The notes under the pieces: generated by a model
Databases searched by the model: none
Told to the model about the DNA's origin: nothing
The model's input: the letters and a program-made list of their open reading frames with translations, nothing else
Shown: positions 1 to 6,413 of the stretch, one piece after another
Layout: the number at the start of each line of letters is the position of its first letter
Numbering within the stretch: position 1 is the stretch's first letter
Assembly (NCBI GenBank): GCA_030045295.1
Contig: JASIGD010000015.1
Coordinates: forward strand, 1 to 9,714
Source of the DNA: Streptosporangiaceae bacterium
GTDB lineage: Bacteria > Actinomycetota > Actinomycetes > Streptosporangiales > Streptosporangiaceae
Direction: 5' to 3'
DNA: 9,714 nt
Made by a program: the position numbers and the translations under genes

Positions 1-663
1 TACCTGCAGACCACCCTCGGGTACTCGCCGGTCGTCACCGGCTTGGCGTACCTGCCGATGGTTGCCACGCTGATGGTCACCGGCATCACCGGGCAGATCG
101 TGCTGATGCCACGGACCGGCCCCAAACCGCTGATCGCGCTCGGCATGCTGATCGCGGCGGCTGGCATGGTGTGGCTGACCGGGATCGGTGTCCGTTCCGG
201 GTACGCCCCGGCCATCGTCGGGCCGCTGGTGGTGACCGCGCTCGGCCTCGGGCTGGTGATCGCGCCAGCGGTGAACACCGGCACCTACGGCGTCGCGCCC
301 CACGACGCGGGCGTGGCGTCGGCGACGGTCAGCGTCGGCCAGCAGCTCGGCGGGTCGATCGGCACTGCGCTGCTGAATACGCTGGTGGCCAGTGCCACCG
401 CGAGCTTCCTGGCGTCCCACTTGAACCCCCGCACCGTCGTCGCCGGCCATCCCAGTCCGGCGCTCGTCCAACAGTCGCTCGTGCACGGCTACATCGCCGG
501 GTTCTGGTGGACGGCGGCCATCTTCGCGTTCGGCGCCGTGGTGTGCGGGACGCTGCTGCGGCGCGGGCCGCTGTACCCGCGACCGGCGCGCGCCGCCGCT
601 GCGCGCCCGGCCGTGGAACCGGCGGCGGTGCAGGCCGAAACCGCCATCCGCCCAGCGGAGTGA
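1..663 (+). CDS. DHA2-family MFS drug exporter, C-terminal part (5' end outside the window)
   Basis: This is the end of a 14-helix proton-driven MFS exporter of the EmrB/QacA (DHA2) type, an inner-membrane protein that usually exports drugs or toxic metabolites. The reading frame is open from base 1, so the true start lies upstream; 220 residues are visible. The opening YLQTTLGYSPVVTGLAYLPM is the characteristic DHA2 stretch before the last group of helices. Hydrophobic segments follow at about residues 20-35, 43-62, 72-92, 115-135 and 163-190. The glycine-rich DAGVASATVSVGQQLGGSIG segment, about residues 103-122, is also typical of the family. The tail after the last helix is Arg/Ala/Pro-rich and probably cytosolic. 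The next gene on this strand starts 389 bases later, so an operon with it is unlikely. The substrate cannot be inferred. Confidence 0.9.
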   Translation, partial: YLQTTLGYSPVVTGLAYLPMVATLMVTGITGQIVLMPRTGPKPLIALGMLIAAAGMVWLTGIGVRSGYAPAIVGPLVVTALGLGLVIAPAVNTGTYGVAPHDAGVASATVSVGQQLGGSIGTALLNTLVASATASFLASHLNPRTVVAGHPSPALVQQSLVHGYIAGFWWTAAIFAFGAVVCGTLLRRGPLYPRPARAAAARPAVEPAAVQAETAIRPAE

Positions 664-796
664 CCGGCCGGGCTCTCGTGCCCATACCGCCACAGCAGGC
701 GCAGACACCATCAATCCAGGGTGCAGCCTGGTCGCCGATGCTGTCGGTCCTCCCCGGGCTGTCGGGCGCCGCCGCCGTGATGCCGCCCGCTTATAC

Positions 797-818
797 GGCT
801 GGAGGGCTCCCTCCAGCC
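797..818. repeat. Perfect 10-bp inverted repeat
   Basis: The arms GGCTGGAGGG (797-806) and CCCTCCAGCC (809-818) are exact reverse complements separated by only CT. As RNA this gives a strong GC hairpin with an effective four-base loop, but no T-tract follows on either strand. It lies 133 bases after the stop of the MFS gene. It may be a non-canonical actinobacterial terminator for that gene or a protein-binding palindrome; the sequence alone does not decide. Confidence 0.6.
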
Positions 819-985
819 AGTCCAGGCCGGTCGCAGGTAGCCGGCCTGTCGGCTGTCGGCCCGCGGCCGGTCCAGCACGGCGGCCGCGTGCCCCCGGTAC
901 AGCCGGACCGCCTCGCCGTCAACCGGCCCCTGCGTGAGCGCGGCCGCCGGCGCCGCGATCTGTGGCTGGGCATGGGAGGCCGCGT
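800..985 (-). pseudogene. Possible decayed gene fragment, unrecognised
   Basis: On the minus strand, one frame reads QIAAPAAALTQGPVDGEAV and then RLYRGHAAAVLDRPRADSRQ, continuing to about TGWREPS. Over roughly 54 codons the third positions are about 90% G/C, while second positions are only about 60% G/C; this contrast is typical of real coding sequence in such a genome. There is no clear start or ribosome site, and past about base 800 the frame becomes low-complexity Arg/Gly/His until a stop at 711-713. Upstream the frame runs on as antisense of the monoamine oxidase gene. I recognise no family. It may be a gene remnant or a chance effect of base composition. Confidence 0.25.
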
Positions 986-1041
986 GGGTTAGGTTTTGAG
1001 TCGTAACGGCATATCGGGCCAAGCAACTTGGGCACGGACCT

Positions 1042-1050
1042 GGGGAGAGG
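1042..1050 (+). promoter_or_regulatory. Ribosome binding site that fixes the monoamine oxidase start
   Basis: GGGGAGAGG lies two bases before the ATG at 1053; the frame also stays open upstream to 996. The purine-rich site, and the fact that the Rossmann strand begins only six residues after this Met, favour 1053 over upstream alternatives. Confidence 0.6.
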
Positions 1051-1052
1051 CC

Positions 1053-2408
1053 ATGGCGCGCGAAGCTGATGTGATCGTCGTCGGAGCCGGGTTGTCGGGC
1101 CTCACCGCCGCGCGCGACGTGCTCGCCGCCGGGTACGAGCCGCTGATCTTGGAGGCTGACCGGCGGGTCGGCGGCCGTATCCTGACCGAAGATGTCGGGG
1201 GGGTGCCCCTGGAACTTGGTGCCCAGTGGATCGGCGACGCGCATCACCGGATGGAGGCGCTGGCCGCCGAGCTCGGGGTCGGGATCTATCCGCAGTTCGA
1301 GGAGGGCGAGACGTCGTACGAGTTCGCCGGTGAGGTACTGCGGGAGCAGGTCTTCCGCGCCAAGTACGCCGACGAGCTGCGCGGGGTCGAGCGTGTGCTC
1401 CGCACGCTCGATCAGATGGCGGAGACCGTGCCCGTCAGCACGCCCTGGCTTGCGCCGGAAGCCGATGCCTGGGACCGGGTCACCGTGGGCCAATGGTATG
1501 ACAGCCAGGGTCTGTCCCCGGTGGCGCGCGCGTTGCTGGATATCTGCACGGTGGGGATTCTGGCGGTCCCCACGGTGGAGGTGTCGTTGCTGTGCCTGCT
1601 GTTCAACGTGGCGGTCTGCGGGGTGACCGCGGATCTGCTGGCGGAGTCCGAGGGCGGGGCGCAGACCAAGCGTTTCGTCGGCGGGACCTCGCAGATCCCG
1701 CTCCGGCTGGCCGCAGCACTGGGAGACCGCATTGTCCTCGACTCGCCTGTTCTCACGATCGACTACGGCGGCGGCCATGTCATCGTCACCTGCCGCGGTG
1801 GCCTGGTCGCCGCCGGACGCCAGGTCATCGTGGCCTTGGCGCCCGCGCTGGCGGGACGGATCATGTACGATCCCCCGCTGCCCGGAGTCCGCGACCAGCT
1901 AACCCAGCGGATGCCGAACGCCTCGGCGCACAAGATGTTCGCGATCTACGACGAGCCTTTCTGGCGCGCCGACGGCTTGAACGCGCAACTCATCTCCGAG
2001 GTGGGGCCGGCCCGGATGTCCAACGACAGCTGCCTGCCCGACGAGGCGGGCGGACCCGGCATCATCCTCGCCTTCTTGGAGGGGGAGTCGGCACGAGTAG
2101 CCGGGCGGTGGCCGACCGAACAGCGGCACAGTGCCCTGCGCGCCGAACTCGGGCGTCACTTCGGTCGGCGGGCCGCCGAGCCGCAACGCATCGTCGAGCG
2201 CGGTTGGGCCGACCGCGAATGGATCCGGGGCTGCTACAACTCGAACTTGGGACCGTGCGGCCTGCTCCACTTCGGCGCCGCACTGACCAAGCCGATCGGC
2301 CCGATCAAGTGGGCCGCGACCGAGACTGCCAACGCTTGGAGCGGGTACATGGAAGGAGCCGTCGAGGCCGGCCACCGAGCGGCTCGGGAGGCGCTCGAGG
2401 GCATCTGA
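1053..2408 (+). CDS. Flavin monoamine oxidase (MAO-type, covalent FAD predicted)
   Basis: This 451-residue flavoenzyme is predicted to oxidise primary amines to aldehydes, with release of ammonia and hydrogen peroxide. The N-terminal FAD-binding Rossmann motif is VIVVGAGLSG (residues 7-16), followed by the acidic strand end and RVGGRI (38-43). Several hallmarks of animal MAO-A/B are conserved. RGCYN contains Cys394 and Tyr395, matching MAO-B Cys397 (covalent 8-alpha-thioether to FAD) and Tyr398. WSGYMEGAVEAG contains Tyr432, matching Tyr435 of the aromatic cage. HKMFAIYDEPFWR contains Lys294, matching Lys296 next to the flavin N5. There is no signal peptide and no C-terminal membrane anchor as in mitochondrial MAO, so a soluble cytosolic enzyme is expected. 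The neighbours give no pathway clue; the gene seems monocistronic, with a convergent gene downstream. The substrate is unknown (tyramine, putrescine or phenethylamine are typical family choices). Confidence 0.92.
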   Translation: MAREADVIVVGAGLSGLTAARDVLAAGYEPLILEADRRVGGRILTEDVGGVPLELGAQWIGDAHHRMEALAAELGVGIYPQFEEGETSYEFAGEVLREQVFRAKYADELRGVERVLRTLDQMAETVPVSTPWLAPEADAWDRVTVGQWYDSQGLSPVARALLDICTVGILAVPTVEVSLLCLLFNVAVCGVTADLLAESEGGAQTKRFVGGTSQIPLRLAAALGDRIVLDSPVLTIDYGGGHVIVTCRGGLVAAGRQVIVALAPALAGRIMYDPPLPGVRDQLTQRMPNASAHKMFAIYDEPFWRADGLNAQLISEVGPARMSNDSCLPDEAGGPGIILAFLEGESARVAGRWPTEQRHSALRAELGRHFGRRAAEPQRIVERGWADREWIRGCYNSNLGPCGLLHFGAALTKPIGPIKWAATETANAWSGYMEGAVEAGHRAAREALEGI

Positions 2409-2556
2409 ACGACCAGCGCAGCGACCCCGGCCGGGACGCGCCGCAGCGCTGATGACCGGTTCGGTGCCGATCCCGGCTCGAAGTGGCCGCGAGGGCACTG
2501 GCCTGTCGATGATACAGATGGCAAGCAAGGAGCCGATAGCCCGGGACCGAATACCG

Positions 2557-2570
2557 GGATCGCCCGATCC
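2557..2570. repeat. Short inverted repeat between convergent genes
   Basis: GGATCG (2557-2562) and CGATCC (2565-2570) are reverse complements with a two-base loop. They lie in the 235-base gap between the convergent oxidase and DinB genes. The position would suit a bidirectional terminator, but the stem is short and no T-tract is present. I see nothing else in the gap. Confidence 0.2.
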
Positions 2571-2643
2571 GCGCTCCCCGGGAACGTCAGGGGCCGGAAT
2601 TCAACGGCACCCCGATGGTCCCGATGTGTAGCGGCGAGGGCCG

Positions 2644-3399
2644 TCAGGAACCCGAGGCCCCGGCCGGGTCGAGGACGTCGAGGTCGCGCACGGTGTAGCG
2701 ATGGTGCTCCCACTCCTCGTTCAGCAGGACGTGGAGGCACTGGAGAACGGAGTGCTCGCCAGTAGGGTGGCCGGGAGAGTCGGGGGCCGCGCGGACCTCG
2801 GCGAGCCCGGCATCGGTGAGGCTCCCGAGCGTCTCACGCACAGCCTGCTGGTGGTGGCGCCGCACCGGCATGACCTCCTGCAGGCTCGGCGAGGCCGATG
2901 GGTCCACGCCAACCGCATGGGTGAACTCCGGGCCGGCACCCGACCAGGGGAGGCCCCACGGGTGGTACGGACTCGGTTCGAGCCTGACCGCCCGGAACAG
3001 CCAGCAGTCGGTCGCGAAGACCAGGTGCCGCAGCGTCTCGACGATGCTCCACTCGCCACCGACCCGCTCGCGCTGAGTGGCCTCGGGCAGGCGCAGCGCC
3101 CGCTCGGTCGTCGCGGCCCACAGCCGCTCGACCATCGACCATGCCCCGCGCAGGCCGGCGACATCGCGTGCGCGGAGCTTGACGCGATCCGGGTACAGGC
3201 GGTCGAGCTCGGCCCGGACCAGAGGCTCAATCTCGACTCCATTCAGCCTCAGTCCCTCGATATCTCCGGAGATGTCGGCGCCCATGAGGTAGGTCTCGGT
3301 CAGCCTGGCACCTTCGAGGTTGGTGCCGTGCAGGTGTACCCCCGACAGATCCAGGTCATCCACCCGGCTTCCCTGCGGAAACTGGCGCTGCTGTGGCAT
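2644..3399 (-). CDS. Pentapeptide-repeat / DinB-fold protein
   Basis: This 251-residue protein has two parts. Residues 15-44 form about six pentapeptide repeats with a hydrophobic centre every fifth residue (Leu18, 23, 28, 33, 38, Ile43), expected to fold as a short right-handed beta helix. A linker (GLRLNGVEIEPLV, 49-61) leads to a DinB-type four-helix bundle from about 68 to 240. The likely metal-site histidines are His125 (ETLRHLVFATDCW), His223 and His232/His233 (LNEEWEHHRYTVRDL). DinB-fold proteins include bacillithiol and mycothiol S-transferases and maleylpyruvate isomerase, so a thiol-dependent transferase role is possible but not shown. An ATG at 3399 preceded by GGAGGA was chosen; a GTG directly upstream at 3402 abuts that site. 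The gene is convergent with the oxidase and 149 bases downstream of the DHFR-like gene on the same strand, with separate transcription likely. Confidence 0.85.
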   Translation of the reverse strand: MPQQRQFPQGSRVDDLDLSGVHLHGTNLEGARLTETYLMGADISGDIEGLRLNGVEIEPLVRAELDRLYPDRVKLRARDVAGLRGAWSMVERLWAATTERALRLPEATQRERVGGEWSIVETLRHLVFATDCWLFRAVRLEPSPYHPWGLPWSGAGPEFTHAVGVDPSASPSLQEVMPVRRHHQQAVRETLGSLTDAGLAEVRAAPDSPGHPTGEHSVLQCLHVLLNEEWEHHRYTVRDLDVLDPAGASGS

Positions 3400-3508
3400 C
3401 ACTCCTCCGCTCGTGTCGGCGCTTAACAGAACAATCTATGCGCGACAGATCCCAGCGTGCTGGCCGCCCTATCTGAGGATGAATCACGCGAGCCGGGCGG
3501 GAGCGGCC

Positions 3509-3548
3509 GCGGAGACACCACCCCTCATGCAGGAGCGTGGTCTTCCGC
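3509..3548 (-). terminator. Imperfect hairpin just after the DHFR-like gene
   Basis: GCGGAGACACCAC (3509-3521) can pair with GTGGTCTTCCGC (3537-3548) as two five-bp helices with an asymmetric internal loop. It begins one base beyond the stop codon of the DHFR-like gene. There is no T-run, so this would be a weak or non-canonical terminator. Confidence 0.3.
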
Positions 3549-4160
3549 TCAGATGGCGAGGTTGCCGTAACTGGGCGCGCCGGCGGTCTCGTAGCCGAGG
3601 TGGAGGGTGCCGTTGGTATAGGTCACCGATTCGGTCAGGCGCAGCGCGGCGGGCACCGTCCCGTCGGCGAACACCTTCTTGCCGCTGCCGAGCAGCAGCG
3701 GGTACAGCCACAGGTTCAGCCGGTCGACGAGGCCGAAGCGCAGCAGTGACTGCACCAGGTTGAGGCTGCCGATGACGTGGAGTTCATCGTGGCGCTCCTT
3801 GAGGGAGGTGACGCTCTCGGCGATGGACTCGGCCAGAACGGTCGAGCCGCGCCAGGCCAGAGGGTCGGCCAGCGTGCGGCTGGCCACGTACTTGGGGACG
3901 CGGTTGAGCAAGCCGGCGAACGGGATCTCCTCTGCAGCGCTCGGCCAGTAACCGGCGAAGATCTCGTAGGTCCGCCGGCCCAGAAGCAGGGCGTCCATGT
4001 TCCTGGCCTGCTCGAAGACAACGCCGCCGGCCTGCCGGTCCAGCAGTGGCGCCTGCCATCCGCCGTGCGCGAAGCCGCCGTCGCGGTCCTCGTCAGGTCC
4101 CCCCGGCGCCTGAGCGACCCCGTCCAGGGTCACGAACTCGGTCACGATGAGCTTTCCCAT
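3549..4160 (-). CDS. RibD C-terminal / dihydrofolate reductase-like protein
   Basis: The 203-residue product is a single-domain member of the RibD-C/DHFR-fold superfamily, a probable cytosolic NADPH-dependent reductase of unknown substrate. It begins with the family signature MGKLIVTEFVTLDGV, which ends in the TLDG motif (11-14). This is followed by DALLLGRRTYEIFAGYWP (56-73), KYVASRTL (90-97), the cofactor-loop segment ELHVIGSLNLVQSLL (126-140) and DRLNLWLYPLLLGSGKKVF (146-164). Its length is normal for the stand-alone actinobacterial proteins. The ATG at 4160 is preceded by AAGGAAGG four bases upstream, which fixes it over an in-frame longer reading. It is divergent from the GNAT-like gene across a 331-base region that contains a palindrome. 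These proteins are usually annotated only as dihydrofolate reductase family; true folate reduction is unlikely to be its main job. Confidence 0.9.
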   Translation of the reverse strand: MGKLIVTEFVTLDGVAQAPGGPDEDRDGGFAHGGWQAPLLDRQAGGVVFEQARNMDALLLGRRTYEIFAGYWPSAAEEIPFAGLLNRVPKYVASRTLADPLAWRGSTVLAESIAESVTSLKERHDELHVIGSLNLVQSLLRFGLVDRLNLWLYPLLLGSGKKVFADGTVPAALRLTESVTYTNGTLHLGYETAGAPSYGNLAI

Positions 4161-4249
4161 CGCGCCTTCCTTTCTGGCGGCGAGGCACCAGTTGAGACTC
4201 CGACCATGCCCAGGATTCATCGCCGGCGGCGCTTGCCATCGCGAACTGC

Positions 4250-4272
4250 GCGCAGATTACCCCGATCTGCGC
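4250..4272. promoter_or_regulatory. Perfect 8-bp inverted repeat, candidate operator
   Basis: GCGCAGAT (4250-4257) and ATCTGCGC (4265-4272) are exact reverse complements around a seven-base spacer. It lies about 90 bases upstream of the DHFR-like start and overlaps a possible minus-strand -10 box. Total size (23 bp) and placement suit a dimeric TetR/MarR/GntR-type regulator. No regulator gene of that kind is seen in the window. Confidence 0.35.
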
Positions 4273-4479
4273 TGCATGCATACTCGTCCGCGTTATCTCG
4301 CACCGGGGCCAGCGCGAGCCAAAGTCCGCATCGAACCAGCCGCGACAAGATGACCATTGCGGCGCGCCTGACCCCTGCCACCCCCCTGGCGCCGTCGGGA
4401 TGCAGGTGAGGATCTCGCGCTGAGCTGGTCACCGTGGGTTGCGGGCGGACCACCGAAGCGACTGCTGTCGCAGCCGGGT

Positions 4480-4485
4480 TAGCAT
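4480..4485 (+). promoter_or_regulatory. -10 box for a leaderless GNAT-like transcript
   Basis: TAGCAT fits the actinobacterial TANNNT -10 pattern and sits six bases before the ATG at 4492. Transcription would therefore begin at or next to the start codon. No Shine-Dalgarno sequence precedes the gene, which agrees with leaderless translation. No clear -35 is present. Confidence 0.45.
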
Positions 4486-4491
4486 CACCGG

Positions 4492-4968
4492 ATGGGCGAC
4501 AAGCTGTTCGTTCCGGAAGACTTCGTGGTCCCTGAGGCGCTCATAGCAAGGGACTTCCGGCTGGTCCCGCTCGGTCCGCAGCACAACGAGGCCGATTACG
4601 CTGCCTGGACGTCCAGCATCGATCACATCCGAGCGACGCCGGGGTTCGGCGGGAGCAACTGGCCACACGAGATGTCCCTCACTGACAATCTCCGCGACCT
4701 GCAGCGGCACGCCCGGGATTTCGCTGAGCGCCGCGGGTTCACCTACACCGTGCTCAGCGACGTCACCGGCGACGTCATCGGCTGCGTTTACATCTACCCG
4801 CGAGGCAGCCAGGGACCAGATGACGGTGAACGCCGCCTGCACGCGTCCGTCAAATCCTGGGTGCGCGCCGACCGCGCCGCGCTCGACCCGGCCGTCCACG
4901 ACGCGGTCGTCGCGTGGCTGGAACGCGACTGGCCGTTCGATTCGATCGAGTACGCTCCGCGCGCCTAA
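4492..4968 (+). CDS. GNAT-like N-acetyltransferase family protein
   Basis: The 158-residue protein resembles a widespread actinobacterial group annotated as GNAT acetyltransferases. Its recognisable landmarks are FRLVPLGPQHNEADYAAW (24-41), a SLTDNLRDLQRHARDFAERR helix (62-81) and GFTYTVLSDVTGDVIGCVYI (82-101), which supplies the central beta strands. The usual R/Q-x-x-G-x-G/A acetyl-CoA pyrophosphate loop is not evident after the VYIYPR strand; the C-terminal part is KSWVRADRAALD followed by a final helix. Acetyl-CoA binding is therefore uncertain and the protein may be a divergent or non-catalytic member. The start is probably leaderless (see -10 entry). The stop TAA overlaps the ATG of a downstream TPR-like fragment by one base. 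The substrate is unknown. Confidence 0.75.
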   Translation: MGDKLFVPEDFVVPEALIARDFRLVPLGPQHNEADYAAWTSSIDHIRATPGFGGSNWPHEMSLTDNLRDLQRHARDFAERRGFTYTVLSDVTGDVIGCVYIYPRGSQGPDDGERRLHASVKSWVRADRAALDPAVHDAVVAWLERDWPFDSIEYAPRA

Positions 4969-5087
4969 TGTGCGTTGCCCCGTACGAGCGGACGGCCGAC
5001 GACGCTGCACGGGTCCTGGGCCAGGCCCGCCCGGATACCCAGACCTGCCGCGGCAATCTTGCTGCCGCTTATCAGGCCGCCGGACGC
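4968..5087 (+). pseudogene. TPR-protein remnant
   Basis: Starting at an ATG that overlaps the GNAT-like stop codon (TAATG), this frame reads YERTADDAARVLGQARPDTQ and then TCRGNLAAAYQAAGR. This closely follows the repeat of large actinobacterial NB-ARC/TPR proteins (consensus of the type YERTLADRERVLG.DHPDTLTSRNNLAAAY.AAGR). Just over one repeat is present. After about 5087 the frame turns into unrelated Pro/Ser/Arg-rich sequence and runs antisense into the methyltransferase gene. It is best read as a fragment left by deletion or recombination, not a functional gene. No ribosome site precedes it. Confidence 0.6.
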
Positions 5088-5236
5088 CCGAGGAGCGCGC
5101 CGCAGACGTCGGCCATGTCGGCGATCACGAGAAGCCTAGCCAGGTCCGCCGCGTGCAGGTGGTTGACCTTGAGCTGGCCGAGACGTCACGATCAGCCCGC
5201 CGCGCTGGGTGGCCAGCCGGCCCGCGGCGGACGTGT
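5072..5236 (-). pseudogene. Possible C-terminal gene remnant with a frameshift, unrecognised
   Basis: Directly after the MetE-like stop codon, the minus strand reads TSAAGRLATQRGGLIVT in one frame. After a one-base shift near 5183 it continues as LGQLKVNHLHAADLARLLV and IADMADVCGALLGRPAA, then a tandem stop (TGA TAA, 5069-5074). Third codon positions are G/C in roughly 47 of 50 codons across both halves, and the second half looks like a soluble amphipathic helix. This suggests the tail of a lost protein with a frameshift mutation, though no family is recognised. It overlaps the TPR remnant by 16 bases on the opposite strand. Confidence 0.3.
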
Positions 5237-6400
5237 TCAGGGCCAGAGCCGTTGCGATGCGAGCCGGGCGCCCTCGCTCATCGCGTCGAACTTGGCCCAC
5301 ATCACCCGGGGGTCGACCTCGGGCCGGTAGGTGGCCTGAGAGGAGAAGCCGCAGTCCGCGCTGGCGATGACGTTCTCCCGGCCCGCGATCGCGGCGTAGC
5401 GCAGGATCCGCTCGGCGATCAGCTCCGGGTGCTCGACAATGTTGCTGGCATGCGTGATCACCCCGGGCAGCAGCACCCGGTCGGCGGGCAACCGCACCCT
5501 CTCCCAGGCGTGATATTCATGCTCGTGGCGGGCGTTGGCGCCCTCGAACGACAGGGCGGTCGCATGGACCTTGAGCATCCACGGGATCACCTCGGCCAGG
5601 CCCACATCGTGCACGCGCGGGCCCTCGTTGATGCCGTAACAGGTGTGGAACCGGACCCGGTCTGGCGGTAGGCCGCGCAGCGCCCGGTTGGTCGCCTCCA
5701 CGAACAAGTCCGCGCGTTCGCCGGCTTCGCTGCGGTCCAGCGCGGCGTCGCCGAGGACGTCGGTCAGGGCCGGGTCGTCGACCTGGAGCAGGAAACCAGC
5801 GTCCACGATCGCGCGGTACTCCTCGGCCAGGGCGTCGGCCACCGCGAACAGGTAGTCCGCATAGGAGGGGTAGTACTCGTTCGCGGTCTCGGCGCTGCCG
5901 GTCATGATGCCCAGGCCACTGGGCGCCGTGGCGGGCAGGAATGCCTCGGCGCCGGGATGCCGCCGCAGCGCGGCCTTCAGGTTCGTGACATCCCGGACGA
6001 TCGCGTCATGTCCCCGGTAGCTGACCGGGCCGGTGCAGACCAGCGGCTGCGGGGTCACTACCGATCCGCCCACCATGGCCCGGCCGAAGTAGCCGGCGTA
6101 GTACTCCGGGAACGCGCTGATCTCCAGAGCCCACAGCTCGCCGCGGGCGCCCGGGCGCGGCTCGAACCCGGTCAGCCGCTCGCCGATATAGGCGAAGAAA
6201 CCCGTCTTTGCCTGTTCCCCGTCGGTCACGACGTCGACGCCGTGCGCCACCTGCTGGTCCACGGCCGCGGCCACGGCTTCCGCGATCGCGCTGTCCGTCT
6301 CGCGGCCGGAATCACCGCTCTTCATCCGGTCGAGCAGGCGTTCGGGCCGCGGCAGGCTGCCGACATGCGTGGTGAGGATGCGATCCGCGCTCCGCCTCAT
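5237..6400 (-). CDS. MetE-like (cobalamin-independent methionine synthase family) zinc methyl/alkyl transferase
   Basis: The 387-residue protein corresponds to the catalytic barrel of MetE-type enzymes without the N-terminal MetE domain; full MetE is about twice as long. It starts with the group signature ILTTHVGSLPRPE (8-20). The predicted zinc ligands are His252 and Cys254 (FHTCYG), Glu286 (LSFEGAN) and Cys350 (SADCGFSS); QVDDP (206-210) is a further conserved substrate-site motif. Related short proteins include epoxyalkane:coenzyme M transferase and core MetE enzymes that use other methyl donors, so activation of a thiol by zinc is well supported while the actual donor and acceptor are not. 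Its start has no strong ribosome site but has a -10-like TACGCT seven bases upstream, suggesting a leaderless transcript of its own. It lies 90 bases downstream of chrA on the same strand, so read-through from the ars/chr cluster is possible. Confidence 0.88.
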   Translation of the reverse strand: MRRSADRILTTHVGSLPRPERLLDRMKSGDSGRETDSAIAEAVAAAVDQQVAHGVDVVTDGEQAKTGFFAYIGERLTGFEPRPGARGELWALEISAFPEYYAGYFGRAMVGGSVVTPQPLVCTGPVSYRGHDAIVRDVTNLKAALRRHPGAEAFLPATAPSGLGIMTGSAETANEYYPSYADYLFAVADALAEEYRAIVDAGFLLQVDDPALTDVLGDAALDRSEAGERADLFVEATNRALRGLPPDRVRFHTCYGINEGPRVHDVGLAEVIPWMLKVHATALSFEGANARHEHEYHAWERVRLPADRVLLPGVITHASNIVEHPELIAERILRYAAIAGRENVIASADCGFSSQATYRPEVDPRVMWAKFDAMSEGARLASQRLWP

Positions 6401-6407
6401 TCCGCCG

Positions 6408-6413
6408 AGCGTA
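6408..6413 (-). promoter_or_regulatory. -10 box for a leaderless MetE-like transcript
   Basis: On the minus strand TACGCT matches TANNNT and lies seven bases before the ATG at 6400, placing the transcript start at the initiator codon. The bases between include only a weak GGCGGA that abuts the ATG, too close for a Shine-Dalgarno. No clear -35 is seen. Confidence 0.4.

Larger units (their letters stand above)
664..1052. other. 389-base intergenic region with an inverted repeat and a possible decayed ORF
   Basis: No intact gene is supported here. The region holds a perfect 10-bp inverted repeat (797-818, listed separately). It also holds a minus-strand stretch (about 800-985) whose codon-position composition looks coding (see pseudogene entry). 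Close to the oxidase gene the composition becomes more AT-rich (TTAGGTTTTGAG at 989-1000). A TANNNT-type -10 box, TAGGTT at 990-995, could serve the oxidase gene with a leader of about 50 bases, but no convincing -35 accompanies it. Confidence 0.5.
4161..4491. other. 331-base divergent promoter region
   Basis: This region separates the divergently read DHFR-like and GNAT-like genes, and no gene is supported inside it. It contains the palindrome at 4250-4272 and, at its right end, a -10 box directly before the GNAT-like start. On the minus strand TAATCT (4254-4259) could be a -10 for the DHFR-like gene with a leader of about 87 bases. It overlaps the palindrome, but no good -35 is visible. Confidence 0.5.

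Noticed and set aside
171..992. Plus-strand ORF of 273 codons overlapping the MFS gene end
   Set aside because: Arg-rich shadow frame of the MFS gene that runs into intergenic DNA; no family pattern and no ribosome site.
711..1778. Long minus-strand ORF of 355 codons
   Set aside because: Most of it is antisense to the well-supported monoamine oxidase gene, with no start signal and Arg/His/Gln-rich low-similarity sequence. Only the part at 800-985 merits a note.
2701..3426. Plus-strand ORF of 241 codons
   Set aside because: Exact antisense of the DinB-type gene, whose domains and ribosome site are convincing.
3777..4409. Plus-strand ORF of 210 codons
   Set aside because: Antisense of the DHFR-like gene that drifts into the divergent promoter region; no recognisable domain.
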